Shown here in pieces: positions 17,703 through 26,795 of a DNA stretch of 64,000 nt. The stretch comes from Planctomycetaceae bacterium. Lineage in GTDB: Bacteria; Planctomycetota; Planctomycetia; Planctomycetales; Planctomycetaceae. Position 1 is the stretch's first letter; each line of letters starts with the position of its first letter. A program made the translations under genes and the position numbers. The notes beneath the pieces were generated by a model. It was not told the origin of the DNA, searched no databases, and saw nothing but the letters and a program-made list of their open reading frames with translations. Location: assembly GCA_021732845.1 (NCBI GenBank), contig JAKFUF010000001.1:62001-126000 (forward strand), in the 5' to 3' direction.

Positions 17703-18056
17703 ATGGCCAAGTTTTTGTTCATCCTCAATAGCGCGCCGTATGGCAACGAACACTCGTTCAACGGTCTGCGTCTGGCGGACAGTCTTGTTCGACACGAGGG
17801 CAACGATGTCCAGGTCTTCCTGATTGGTGACGCTGCGGCCTGTGCCAAGCGCGGCCAGACGGTGCCGCACGGGTTCTACAACATCGAGTTGATGTTGCAC
17901 CCGATCCTGCGGCACCAAGGGCGGATTGGCGTTTGTGGGTCGTGCATGGACGCCCGCGGAATGACTGACGCGGAACTCGCTGAGGGCTGCCACCGCAGCA
18001 GCATGGAGGAACTCACGAACTGGACGTTGTGGGCGGACAAGGTGCTCGTGTTCTGA
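17703..18056 (+). CDS. DsrE-family sulfur-carrier-like protein
   Basis: 117 residues, ATG at 17703 with AAGGGA upstream. Small alpha/beta DsrE/YchN-type fold: N-terminal strand KFLFILNSAPYGNE, then SFNGLRLADSLV, VQVFLIGDAAACAK and the conserved cysteine loop GVCGSCMDARGM, ending with a strand DKVLVF. Proteins of this family pass persulfide sulfur between enzymes in sulfur oxidation and tRNA thiolation. The gene lies 33 bases after the phosphorylase and 59 before the rhodanese fusion, so a role handing sulfur from the cysteine desulfurase to the rhodanese domain is plausible. No DsrF or DsrH partner is present. Confidence 0.85.
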   Translation: MAKFLFILNSAPYGNEHSFNGLRLADSLVRHEGNDVQVFLIGDAAACAKRGQTVPHGFYNIELMLHPILRHQGRIGVCGSCMDARGMTDAELAEGCHRSSMEELTNWTLWADKVLVF

Positions 18057-18115
18057 CGCACGCTGACGCGGATGCAGCGATTGGGTACGGGGTGGAACTC
18101 GAGAGGGGACTTTTC

Positions 18116-19189
18116 ATGACGGATACGCAAGACAACCCGACGGTATCGATCACGCCGGAGTCGGCCGTGACGCAGATGCGGCAGCAGAATGCCGTGATCA
18201 TCGATGTGCGTGAGCCGCACGAGTACCACCGCGAACATATCGCGGGGGCCTTGTCGCTGCCGCTCGCGGAGCTAACTTCCGAGCAGTTGCCGAACGGGAA
18301 GATGGCCATTCTCTACTGCGGAGCCGGAAAGCGTTCCTGCACCGCCGCCCTGCAATTGAATGCGTCGGGAAACCGAAACGTCGCCATTGTTGAGGGTGGA
18401 ATCGCGGGTTGGAAAGCGGCGGGACTGCCGACGACAAAGTCCTTGCAGGCATTTGCCCCCGAGGAGATCAAGGCCGCAGTTGCAGATCGCTATGGACGCG
18501 TCGCGACAGCGCCCGGCGATAAGTTCAACTTCCCCGTCGGGCGGCGATTCGCCGAAAGCGTCGGCTACGACGCCGCACTCCTGGATCGCCTGCCGCAGGG
18601 CTTGTGGGAGTCGTTCACGGGCGCGGGGAATCCTCAGGCATTCGTGGACGCGCAGCCCGGTGAGACAGTCCTCGATCTGGGCTGCGGAGCCGGACTGGAT
18701 CTGTGTTTGTACGCGCAGAGGGTGGGGCCGACTGGGAAAGTGGTCGGCCTTGATTTGTCGTCAGCGATGCTCGACAAGGCCCGCCATAATCTCGCCGAGG
18801 CGGGGATTGCCAACGTCGAGTGGCTGCATGCGCCGGCCGATGCCATTCCGCTCCCTGACGGTTCCGTCGATCTCGTGACCGCCAACGGCATCTACAACCT
18901 GTCGCCCGACAAGGAAGCCGTCATGCGCGAGGTGACTCGCGTGCTGAAGCCGGGGGGCCGCACGGTTTTTGCGGAGATCGTGCTTAAGAGCGAACTGCCG
19001 TGCGAAGTGCGGCGGGAGATTGACGACTGGTTCCGCTGCATCGGCGGGGCGTTGGTTCAGGAAGACTTTCTGGCGCGCCTCGAACGGAACGGCTTGAGTC
19101 GTCCCCGCGTGCTGTGGGTCGGCCGCAATGCTCGGACTGGGCACGAACTGTCGTTGTGCGCCGTCATTCGCGCGGAGAAGCAACCATGA
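18116..19189 (+). CDS. Rhodanese - SAM-dependent methyltransferase fusion (ArsM-like)
   Basis: 357 residues from ATG at 18116 (GAGAGGGG upstream). The first 105 or so residues form a single rhodanese domain: NAVIIDVREPHEYHREHIAG, active loop LYCGAGKRSC with the catalytic Cys, and VEGGIAGWKAAGLPT. The rest is a class I methyltransferase most like arsenite methyltransferase ArsM: AVADRYGRVA, ETVLDLGCGAGLDLCLYA, VGPTGKVVGLDLSSAMLDKA, INLSPDK-type motif (here IYNLSPDKEAVMREVTRVLK). The paired cysteines that bind arsenic are missing: no Cys after the YG motif, and the usual NC before INLSPDK is NG. Methylation of a thiol, sulfide or selenide instead of arsenite is therefore suspected. Its stop overlaps the dsbB-like start. 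Confidence 0.85.
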   Translation: MTDTQDNPTVSITPESAVTQMRQQNAVIIDVREPHEYHREHIAGALSLPLAELTSEQLPNGKMAILYCGAGKRSCTAALQLNASGNRNVAIVEGGIAGWKAAGLPTTKSLQAFAPEEIKAAVADRYGRVATAPGDKFNFPVGRRFAESVGYDAALLDRLPQGLWESFTGAGNPQAFVDAQPGETVLDLGCGAGLDLCLYAQRVGPTGKVVGLDLSSAMLDKARHNLAEAGIANVEWLHAPADAIPLPDGSVDLVTANGIYNLSPDKEAVMREVTRVLKPGGRTVFAEIVLKSELPCEVRREIDDWFRCIGGALVQEDFLARLERNGLSRPRVLWVGRNARTGHELSLCAVIRAEKQP

Positions 19190-19785
19190 GCAACATCGAG
19201 CTCGTTCCAATCGCGTCCTCCGGTCGCCAACGCCTGGCAATGTGGAATCTCGCCGTGCTCGCGCTGGCCGCAGTCGCCGCTGGCGGCAGCGTGTACTTGA
19301 GCCTCGGGCTTGGTCTCAAAGCCTGCCCGCTCTGTTTCTACCAGCGTTCGTTCGCCATCGCGGCGGTCCTCGTGTTGGCGATGCTGCTCTGGCTGGATGG
19401 CCTCCGTTCATCTCGTGCATGCCTCGTCGCCTTGCCCCTGTCAGCGTGCGGATTGGGAGTAGCGGTGTTTCATGTCTACCTGGTGCAGGTTGGGAAGCTG
19501 GAATGTCCGCCGGCGTTATTCGGCTGGGGAGATGGGCCGATGCAGAGTCTGGCCATCTTTGCCGCGTTGACAATGGTCAGTTTTGCTGGGGCGTGGTCGG
19601 TACGCCTGTCGGAACAGCGTGGCGGATTCCCTGTCATCATGGCCGCCGTGCTCATGGGTGTGGGCGCGAGCTGGGCCTGCATCGCGAGTGCGCCTCCCTT
19701 ACCACCAACTCCAGCTCAACCCTACGACCCGGCCAAGCAGCCGTTCGACATGTGCCGTCCCCCATTCCGTGGAGTTTTGAAATGA
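19186..19785 (+). CDS. DsbB-like disulfide-forming membrane protein
   Basis: 199 residues, ATG at 19186 overlapping the previous stop (ATGA). Four membrane spans and the DsbB signature ACPLCFYQRSFAIAAVLVLA, with the first cysteine pair in CPLC. A later cysteine lies in KLECPPALFGWG, and a C-terminal cysteine in FDMCRPPF. DsbB re-oxidises periplasmic thiol oxidoreductases with quinone. Here it may instead supply an oxidised thiol partner for the sulfur or methylation chemistry of the run. No dsbA is adjacent. Confidence 0.85.
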   Translation: MSNIELVPIASSGRQRLAMWNLAVLALAAVAAGGSVYLSLGLGLKACPLCFYQRSFAIAAVLVLAMLLWLDGLRSSRACLVALPLSACGLGVAVFHVYLVQVGKLECPPALFGWGDGPMQSLAIFAALTMVSFAGAWSVRLSEQRGGFPVIMAAVLMGVGASWACIASAPPLPPTPAQPYDPAKQPFDMCRPPFRGVLK

Positions 19786-20531
19786 TGCGCTGGCTAATCC
19801 TGCTCTACGGTGCAGTCGCCTATGTGACCTTCCTGGCCTCGTTCCTGTACGCCGTCGGTTTCGCTGGCGGGTTGGTCGTTCCGAAGACCATCGACTCCGG
19901 ACCGGAAGCTGCAACAACGACGGCCATTCTGATCAACGTCGCCGTGCTCAGCCTGTTCGCCGTTCAGCACAGTGTCATGGCGCGGCCGTTCTTCAAACGC
20001 TGGTGGACGCAAGTCATTCCACCGGCAGCCGAACGGAGTACTTACGTGCTGGCGAGCAGCCTACTCCTGTTCTTGTTGTACTGGCAGTGGCGACCACTTC
20101 CCGGCGTGGTCTGGAATGTCACGCAGCCCGCCTTGGCCGGCGTGCTGTGGGCGGTCTTCGGAATCGGCTGGTTAATCGTGCTGGTCTCGACGTTCCTCAT
20201 CAATCATTTTGACCTGTTCGGGCTCCGTCAGGTGTTCTTGCATTTCACGGGACGGACCTACACACCGATTCCGTTTCAGACGCCCTGGCTTTACCGCGTC
20301 GTCCGGCATCCCATCATGGTCGGGTTCCTGATTGCGTTTTGGGCCACGCCCACGATGACGCAGGGGCATTTGCTCTTCGCGGCAGTTGTGACCGCCTACG
20401 TGCTGGTGGCCCTGCAACTCGAAGAGCGGGATCTGCGCGCGTACCACGGAGAAACGTATTCCGAGTATCAACGGCAGGTCCGCATGCTGGTGCCGCTCCC
20501 CGGAAATCGCAGCCGGAAACCGGCGGAGTAA
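19782..20531 (+). CDS. mddA: MddA-like methanethiol S-methyltransferase (membrane, ICMT/NnrU type)
   Basis: 249 residues from ATG at 19782, four bases inside the dsbB stop, with GGAG upstream. Six or so membrane spans. Sequence landmarks match the MddA family: FAVQHSVMARPFFKRWWTQV, PPAAERSTYVLASSLLLFLL, WRPLPGVVW, LINHFDLFGLRQVF and the SAM-binding C-terminal part YRVVRHPIMVGFLIAFWATP with LVALQLEERDL. MddA methylates methanethiol to dimethyl sulfide with SAM and can act on methylselenol. It is the clearest functional clue in the run and fits an upstream thiol-producing methyltransferase. Family assignment is from remembered sequence patterns; other isoprenylcysteine-methyltransferase-like proteins are the alternative. 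Confidence 0.75.
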   Translation: MMRWLILLYGAVAYVTFLASFLYAVGFAGGLVVPKTIDSGPEAATTTAILINVAVLSLFAVQHSVMARPFFKRWWTQVIPPAAERSTYVLASSLLLFLLYWQWRPLPGVVWNVTQPALAGVLWAVFGIGWLIVLVSTFLINHFDLFGLRQVFLHFTGRTYTPIPFQTPWLYRVVRHPIMVGFLIAFWATPTMTQGHLLFAAVVTAYVLVALQLEERDLRAYHGETYSEYQRQVRMLVPLPGNRSRKPAE

Positions 20532-20538
20532 CCCGCGC

Positions 20539-21411
20539 ATGTCCAACGAGGTGGAGATCGCCGTACGGCTGGGGTTCTTCGGGGGCGTTCTGCTCGTCAT
20601 GACGCTCTGGGAGTTGTTCGCGCCCCGCCGTCCGCTGACGGTCCGCAAGGCACCCCGCTGGGCCAGCAACCTCGGACTGGTGGTTCTGAATGTCGTCCTG
20701 TCCCGGTTACTCGTCCCGATCACGGCAGTGGCTGCGGCCATCTTCGCCCAATCTCGCGGCTGGGGTGTATTGCATCTGATTGACTGGCCATCGTGGGTTG
20801 AGTTGGCTCTCGCGGTCCTGGCTTTCGATCTCGCGATCTACCTGCAACATGTGATGTTCCATGCCGTCCCCCTGCTGTGGCGGCTGCACCTGGTCCACCA
20901 CGCGGACCTTGACTTCGACGTCACGACGGGGCTGCGCTTCCACACCCTGGAGATTCTGCTATCGGCACTGGTCAAACTGGCGGTCGTGGTGGTGATCGGG
21001 CCATCTGCGGTGGCGGTCGTGATCTTCGAAGTACTCCTGAACGCCACCGCGATGTTCAATCACAGCAACGTCCGGATGCCAGCCTGGCTCGACGCAGCGC
21101 TGCGCTGGCTGGTGGTCACCCCCGACATGCACCGCGTCCACCATTCGGTGATCCGACGCGAGGCCAACAGCAACTTCGGCTTTAACCTGCCGTGGTGGGA
21201 CTTCCTGCTTGGAACTTACCGCGGGCAGCCGCGCGAGGGGCACGAAGCGATGACGATCGGCGTCTCCCACCTCCGCGATGAGTTGGAAGTCGACCGGTTG
21301 CCAAGGATGTTGATCATCCCTTTTCGGTCTCCAGCCGGAACCTATTCGATAGGAAGCGAGAAGGAATCGGAACAACTATCGGCCGGTTCGACTCCGAAAG
21401 ATCCACCATGA
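20539..21411 (+). CDS. Sterol desaturase / fatty-acid hydroxylase family protein
   Basis: 290 residues, ATG at 20539, only seven bases after the mddA-like stop. Membrane di-iron oxygenase family with the expected histidine boxes: YLQHVMFH, WRLHLVHHADLDFD, FNHSNVRMPAW and MHRVHHSVI. The N-terminal region has several membrane spans. It would hydroxylate or desaturate a lipid with oxygen. Substrate is not apparent and its link to the sulfur genes is by operon position only. Its last bases overlap the start of the broken methyltransferase. Confidence 0.88.
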   Translation: MSNEVEIAVRLGFFGGVLLVMTLWELFAPRRPLTVRKAPRWASNLGLVVLNVVLSRLLVPITAVAAAIFAQSRGWGVLHLIDWPSWVELALAVLAFDLAIYLQHVMFHAVPLLWRLHLVHHADLDFDVTTGLRFHTLEILLSALVKLAVVVVIGPSAVAVVIFEVLLNATAMFNHSNVRMPAWLDAALRWLVVTPDMHRVHHSVIRREANSNFGFNLPWWDFLLGTYRGQPREGHEAMTIGVSHLRDELEVDRLPRMLIIPFRSPAGTYSIGSEKESEQLSAGSTPKDPP

Positions 21412-21719
21412 CCCTCTTACTCGATTCCAACCCGGCCCCGCACGTCAATCCCTTCCTCTAACCGGAGTTGGCAGCACGCTATGAGCAGTGGTACTGCGGT
21501 CCGGGATGTCAGGCAGACCAACTTGAAAAGGGCCTGTTGCAAAAGATGTTGCACCGGCTCGGTGACATCCGAACGATCTTGGAGATCGGTTGCGGCACGG
21601 GACATTTCACACGCTGGATGCGGGATCTGAAGTACGAAGTCACGGGACTGGATAGTTCACCAGCCATGCTGCAGCAGGCTCGGGCTCTGGATGGCGGCGT
21701 CTATCCCGGAGCCGCTTGA
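21408..21719 (+). pseudogene. Broken SAM-dependent methyltransferase
   Basis: From ATG at 21408 the frame reads MTLLLDSNPAPHVNPFL, then a TAA at 21459, then PELAARYEQWY continuing in the same frame. The glycine-rich SAM motif is intact (TILEIGCGTGHFTRWM, then VTGLDSSPAMLQQARALDGG). The protein stops after 83 further residues at 21719, so about two thirds of a normal class I methyltransferase is missing. It probably closed the ArsR-led run before truncation. Restart at 21468 could still make the fragment, but a functional enzyme is unlikely. Confidence 0.8.
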
Positions 21720-21817
21720 CCTCAGCAGCGAGATCCTCCCCTGAATGTCCCTGAATGTGGATGCGGTTCCATCCACCGGGAACAGGCTCGTTTCGTGCGC
21801 CCCGGAGCTACGAGATG

Positions 21818-23022
21818 TCAGGCTGGCGGCACAATACTCTGGCCGGATTGCTTCGTGTCCGGCTTCCACAGAAACAATGCCAAGGCCGCGACGGATGTGC
21901 CAATTGCGAACGCAAATGCCCATGCCGGTCCCAGCGGCCACAATGCACCGGCAATCAGTGAAGCGGGGAGGTACACCAACCCTGTCACGAATCCGTAGAT
22001 GCCGATCGCCGTGGCCCGAGTCTCGTCGTCCGCCAGATCGGACAGGTGCGCTTTTGCTTGCCCTTCGTTCATCGCGTAGAACACACCGTACACAACGAAC
22101 ATCGCGCCGACTGCGATTGGCGTTCCCGCCAGCATGAACCCGGCCGCCATTCCGGCATAAGTCAGATACGATGCGACCACGATCATCTTTTGCCCCACGC
22201 GATCGGCCAACCACCCGATCGGCACTGATGAGATCGTGAATACGAGATTGAACAGGCCATAGAGCAATGCCTGATCCTGTGCCGTGACCCCCACAGACTT
22301 CGCCTTCAGAACCCAAAAGGCAAAACTGAAGTACCCGAGAGAGAAGACGGCTGACGAGAAGAGGTAGTGGCGATAAGGTCGTCCCAGCCGATTCCACGCA
22401 TCGCGAATCGTTTGTCGCTGCGGGGTGGCGGCCGCCGGGCGGTCCTTGACAAAAATCCAGAGCACGACCACCGCGAGGATTGCGGGAATCAGGGCTGTCA
22501 GAAACAGGACCTGAAACGTCGCCTGCGTCGCTCCCCCTCGTGCCAGCATGACGTAGGCAACGAATGGACCGAGCACTGCGCCAGCCTTGTCAAAGGCCTT
22601 GTGCAGTCCGAACGAGAATCCACGCCGCCCCCGTGGGCCATCGTCACCAGCATCGCGTCCCGTGGCGCTCCGCGAATCGACTTTCCAAGCCGATCGATCA
22701 CCCGGAAGGCGATGACGCCACCGACCGATACGGACAGGACCAGTAGAGACTTGGACATCGCGGACAGCGTGTATCCCGAGAGCGCGATTCCCTTGCGCCG
22801 ACCAGTGCGGTCCGAGACGTATCCCGACGCCAAGTCGAGCAAAGACGCGGCGAAGTCTGCCAAACCCTCCATGATGCCCAGTAAAACGGCGGACCCGCCG
22901 ATCACACTGACAAAATAAATCGGCAAGACGGCGAAAACAGTTTCTGAGCTGAGATCTGTGAGAAAACTGACGATGCCCAGTGCCACGACACCCCACGGGA
23001 TGTTCCGTTCCGGGTGGAGCAC
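21818..23022 (-). pseudogene. MFS transporter, frameshifted
   Basis: Two overlapping frames together make one 12-span major-facilitator protein. The first runs from ATG at 23022 (ERNIPWGVVALGIVSFLTDL ... RVIDRLGKSIRGAPRDAML) to about 22630. The second resumes with FSFGLHKAFDKAGAVLGPFV and ends at 21818 (KPDTKQSGQSIVPPA). The switch falls in a G-rich stretch near 22625-22640, so one base was lost or gained, or the sequence has an error there. The APRDAM and GLHKAFD motifs fit a family of planctomycete and proteobacterial MFS permeases of unknown substrate. Confidence 0.85.
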
Positions 23023-23041
23023 CGGGCAATTGCGAAGCCAC

Positions 23042-23326
23042 GTTCTGAGACTTCCAAAATCATTCCGATTTCAATGTTCGATGTGAAGATCGTTCCAATT
23101 TCGTCAGGCGATCTGGGTCGCTGCCCGGCGAGTGGCAGACTGTAGCGATTGTACGCGATGTAACGACTCGGCAGGGAACTCGGGCAAAATCCTTGTCAGT
23201 TGTACCGATCTTAACTGTTGCCGTGATTGTTCTGGTTCTGCTGATCGCATCTGCCGAAAGCAGATAAGTCCAACTGTAATGCGGCGCGCAAAATGAGTCT
23301 CTCCGGAATCATCCACGGGTCTGAAA
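23042..23326. other. Divergent intergenic region
   Basis: 285 bases between the MFS gene (minus) and the TolC-like gene (plus). It must carry both promoters. I see no gene and no strong consensus promoter. Confidence 0.4.
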
Positions 23327-24850
23327 ATGCAGGTCACGGCTCAATCCCTCGGTCGCCTGCCGATTCCGCTGCTCCTGGCCGCCGTGGTTTTGAGTAGCAG
23401 TGGATGCCAGACGGCTCGTCGAAAGACAATGACCTCCGTCCCTGCCCGCCCGTCGCAAGGCAAAATTAATCGTAGCGATCAACAGTCCGACATCTCTAAG
23501 GTACAGCCGGCTGGACACACCGACGACGAAGCGCGTCCCGAGGTCATCAGTACGATTCCTCCGACGCCAACTCGTGACGACGATTCTGTCCGAGAGGCTC
23601 CAAGACGACATCCGAATCCCGAACTGCCCACTGACGACCTTTTCGTAACGCTTGACGTTCTGGACGCTTTGACGCTGGCCAGACTTGTCGAGCAACGAAA
23701 CTCGTCGCTCCAGGCGATGTATGCCAGCTGGCAGGCAGCGGCGGCCCGCTACCCGCAGGAGATTGCGCTCGACGATCCCATGCTGGACGTCATGATGGCT
23801 CCCGCAAGTTTTGCGGGGAACAGTAACGTCCAGTCGTCCTGGGCTCTACAAGGATCGCAGAAGCTTCCTTGGAAGGGAAAGCGAGAAGCTCGCGGCAACA
23901 TGGCGAGCCAGAATGCCCAGGCCGCCGCTTTGGATGTGGAAGACACTCGGCTCCAACTGACGCTGGCCTCCCGAGTGGCATTTGCAGATTACTTATTGGC
24001 ACAGCGAACGCAGGAGTTGAACAGTACCGAGATCAAACTGCTGACTGAGCTGAAGGCGGTGGCGTTAACCCGTTACGAGACAAACCAGACTCCCCAGCAA
24101 GATGTGCTGCAGGCGGAAGTGGACCTTTCGGAAGCACGGCGGCGTGGCGTCGAAGCCACTCGAGCCCACCGCGTGGCAGTGGCGAGGATCAACACCTTGC
24201 TTCAAAGGCCGCCCCGCTCCCCCTTGCCGCCCCCATCCGAGACCGATGCCACCGCGGAGTCGCTGCCCGACGATGACGACCTGGCGGCCAGGGCGCTGCA
24301 GCAGCGTCCCGATCTGTCGGCACGGTCCGCCCGAATTGCGGCGGAACAGGCGGCCTACTGTCTCGCGCTGCGGGAATTCTATCCCGACATCGAGGTCTAC
24401 GGCCGTTATGATCGGTTCTGGTTTGATCGAGAACAACAAGGCAGTGTCGGGATCAAGTTGAACTTGCCCATCCAGCGAGATCGCCGCCGCGCCGCGGTCG
24501 AAGAGGCGCTCGCAAAGATTGCGCGCATGCGAGCGGAGTATGAGTCCGATGTGGCGAAGATCCAGTTCGACGTGCAGGCCGCTTCGGCTCGAGTGCAGGA
24601 ATCGCGGCGGACCACGGAGCTGTACTCCACCGAGATTTTAAAGGCCGCTGAGCAGAACGTCGCTTCGGCGCGGGCGGGCTACGAAGCCGGATCAGTCAGC
24701 TTCTTGACGCTGGTTTCCGCTCAGCGCCAGCTCATTGATGCTCGCCAGCGCATGAACGAGGCCCAGGCGGAATACCAGCGGCAATTGGCCGAGCTCGAAC
24801 GGGCGATTGGGGCTCCGCTGGACGTAGAGACGCCGTTTACGCACGAATGA
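23327..24850 (+). CDS. TolC-family outer-membrane efflux lipoprotein
   Basis: 507 residues from ATG at 23327. Lipoprotein signal ending in LSSSGC, then a long polar linker of about 90 residues, and the TolC/OEP repeat pair. Landmarks: ARLVEQRNSSLQAMYASWQA, the barrel segment WALQGSQKLPWKGKREARGN, VLQAEVDLSEARR, RPDLSARSARIAAEQAA, and in the second half FWFDREQQGSVGIKLNLPIQ and ASARAGYEAGSVSFLTLVSA. It forms the outer-membrane channel of the tripartite pump with the adaptor and CusA-like protein downstream, in CusCBA-like order. Confidence 0.92.
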   Translation: MQVTAQSLGRLPIPLLLAAVVLSSSGCQTARRKTMTSVPARPSQGKINRSDQQSDISKVQPAGHTDDEARPEVISTIPPTPTRDDDSVREAPRRHPNPELPTDDLFVTLDVLDALTLARLVEQRNSSLQAMYASWQAAAARYPQEIALDDPMLDVMMAPASFAGNSNVQSSWALQGSQKLPWKGKREARGNMASQNAQAAALDVEDTRLQLTLASRVAFADYLLAQRTQELNSTEIKLLTELKAVALTRYETNQTPQQDVLQAEVDLSEARRRGVEATRAHRVAVARINTLLQRPPRSPLPPPSETDATAESLPDDDDLAARALQQRPDLSARSARIAAEQAAYCLALREFYPDIEVYGRYDRFWFDREQQGSVGIKLNLPIQRDRRRAAVEEALAKIARMRAEYESDVAKIQFDVQAASARVQESRRTTELYSTEILKAAEQNVASARAGYEAGSVSFLTLVSAQRQLIDARQRMNEAQAEYQRQLAELERAIGAPLDVETPFTHE

Positions 24851-25034
24851 GGCCTTCTTCGGAAACACGCCGACAAACTGTTTCGTTTTCAAGCGGACTC
24901 GCGTTGAACCGTGCGGCCCCATAGAATTCTTACCGGCAGCCCCTGTCTGCACCGCCGGGAGTTTTTGTCCGCCCTATCCTGACGGAGATTGTCGTCGGGC
25001 GGTGCGTCCATACTCCACCCTCAGGGGCTGTCTC

Positions 25035-26765
25035 ATGGCCATCAGCCGAACCGTCATCCGCAATGGCATCGGTGCGCTGGTGGTGTTCACGATTGTGCTC
25101 TCGGCCATCGCTTTTTGGCCTGGCCGCGTGCCCCGCCAAGTAGCGGGTGCGGGGATCTGGACGTGCTCCATGCACCCGCAGATCCGCATGGATCATTTTG
25201 ATCGCTGCCCGATCTGTGGGATGGACCTCATCCCGGTGAAGACCAGCACCGGGGGTGCTGTCGACCATACTGAGCATGCGGATCATTTGCAGCTCTCGGC
25301 GCACGCTCGCCAGATGGCGCGCGTGGCGACGACCAAGATCGAACTGCGACCGTTGCAGCGAGAGATTCGCACGGTCGGCAAGATCGAGTTCGACGAGACC
25401 CGCATGGCGCAGATTGCGAGCCGGGTCGATGGCCGCGTGGATCAAGTGTTTGCCGACTTCACCGGCACAATGGTGAAGAAGCAAGACCACCTGGTCAAAC
25501 TCTATAGTCCGGATCTGGTCGCGACCCAGGAGGAGTTCCTCGTGGCGACTCGCCGGGAACAGGAACTCAAATCGAGTACTGGCAGTGCGTTGTCGTTGGC
25601 AGCCAGCGCCAGGCGCAGGTTGCAGCTGTGGGGAGTCACCGACAACCAGATTGCGGAAATCCTCAAGACCGGTCACCCCGAGACGCACATGATTATTCAC
25701 GCTCCGATCGGCGGAACCGTCGTTGAAAAGATGGTTCGCACCGGTCAGTACGTGAAGCAGGGGGACATGCTCTACACGATTGCCGACCTGGACCACGTCT
25801 GGCTGATTGTTGACGTTTATGAAACGGACTTGCCCTGGGTTCGGTTTGGACAGTCGGTGCAAGTGACGCTCGAAGGTGATCCAGCCGTCTCCTTCGTTGG
25901 CCAGGTCGGCTTTATCGAACCGGTCTTGAACGAACAGACAAGAACAGTCCGCATCCGCGTGATCATCAAGAATGAAGACCGAAAACTCAGACCCGGCATG
26001 TTCGCGCAGGCCGTGATTCGGGTGCCCGTCATGCCTGACGGAACACCGGCTCCCACCGGGCTGGAAGGCAAATTCGCCTGCCCAATGCACCCTTATGTTG
26101 TGAGCGACGCGCAGGTTCCTTGCCGGGTCTGTGAAATGTCCTTGGAAAAGATTCCGGGTAAGCCAGTCGACCTGGATCAGCCACCACTCGTCCTGGCTGT
26201 GCCTGCGGAAGCAGTCCTGACGACTGGCCGCCGGCAGTTGGTGTATGCGGTGAAAGGGGATGGCCTTTACCAATTGGTGGAACCGCAACTCGGGCCGCGC
26301 GCCGGCGATTATTACCCAGTACTGCATGGGCTTGCGGCAGGGGATGAGGTGGTCAACCGCGGCAACTTCCTGCTGGATTCGCAGTTTCAGATCTCTGGCA
26401 AACCAAGCTTGTTGTATCCCGAGGGGATGGTCGGTGGCGGACGCGCGGGCCACGATCACGGCGGCGGGACGCTGCCCACAAAAGATCCTGTCAGTTCGTC
26501 ATCTCCGTCGCCGTCTGCCACGGAACAGAATCTCGGCAAATTGCCGCCGGCGGATCGCGAGGCCGCCCGCCAACAGGCCCTTTGCCCGGTGACAGACAAG
26601 CCGCTGGGATCGATGGGGGTGCCAATCAAGCTCGACGTCGAAGGCCGCCCCGTCTTTGTGTGCTGTGCCGGCTGCACGGCCGTCATTCAGAAGGATCCCC
26701 AAGCGATCCTGAAAAAGCTCGCCCTGCCGAAACCGTCCGCGCCACATGGCGGCCACCAGAAATGA
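25035..26765 (+). CDS. CusB-type adaptor with heavy-metal-binding and TRASH-like domains
   Basis: 576 residues from ATG at 25035; an ATG at 25002 is in frame but out of line with the membrane anchor (IGALVVFTIVLSAIAFW). Directly after the anchor is a heavy-metal-binding domain, WTCSMHPQIRMDHF with CPICGMDLIP. The adaptor core follows (VGKIEFDETRMAQIASRVDG, HAPIGGTVVEKMVRTGQYVK, LDHVWLIVDVYETDLPWVRF). A second, degenerate metal motif lies in the middle (FACPMHPYVVSD, CRVCEMSLEKIPG). The C-terminus adds a TRASH/YHS-like module, CPVTDKPLGSMGVPI and FVCCAGCTAVIQKDP, nearly the same as the free lipoprotein at 61785. Cu/Ag is the likeliest substrate for such motifs. Confidence 0.93.
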   Translation: MAISRTVIRNGIGALVVFTIVLSAIAFWPGRVPRQVAGAGIWTCSMHPQIRMDHFDRCPICGMDLIPVKTSTGGAVDHTEHADHLQLSAHARQMARVATTKIELRPLQREIRTVGKIEFDETRMAQIASRVDGRVDQVFADFTGTMVKKQDHLVKLYSPDLVATQEEFLVATRREQELKSSTGSALSLAASARRRLQLWGVTDNQIAEILKTGHPETHMIIHAPIGGTVVEKMVRTGQYVKQGDMLYTIADLDHVWLIVDVYETDLPWVRFGQSVQVTLEGDPAVSFVGQVGFIEPVLNEQTRTVRIRVIIKNEDRKLRPGMFAQAVIRVPVMPDGTPAPTGLEGKFACPMHPYVVSDAQVPCRVCEMSLEKIPGKPVDLDQPPLVLAVPAEAVLTTGRRQLVYAVKGDGLYQLVEPQLGPRAGDYYPVLHGLAAGDEVVNRGNFLLDSQFQISGKPSLLYPEGMVGGGRAGHDHGGGTLPTKDPVSSSSPSPSATEQNLGKLPPADREAARQQALCPVTDKPLGSMGVPIKLDVEGRPVFVCCAGCTAVIQKDPQAILKKLALPKPSAPHGGHQK

Positions 26766-26795
26766 GGCCGCACTCGGCCGACGGAGACGTCCTGC

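Noticed and set aside
24930-26459. 509-codon minus-strand frame opposite the CusB-type adaptor
   Set aside because: Antisense shadow; the plus frame has the anchor, metal motifs and adaptor core.
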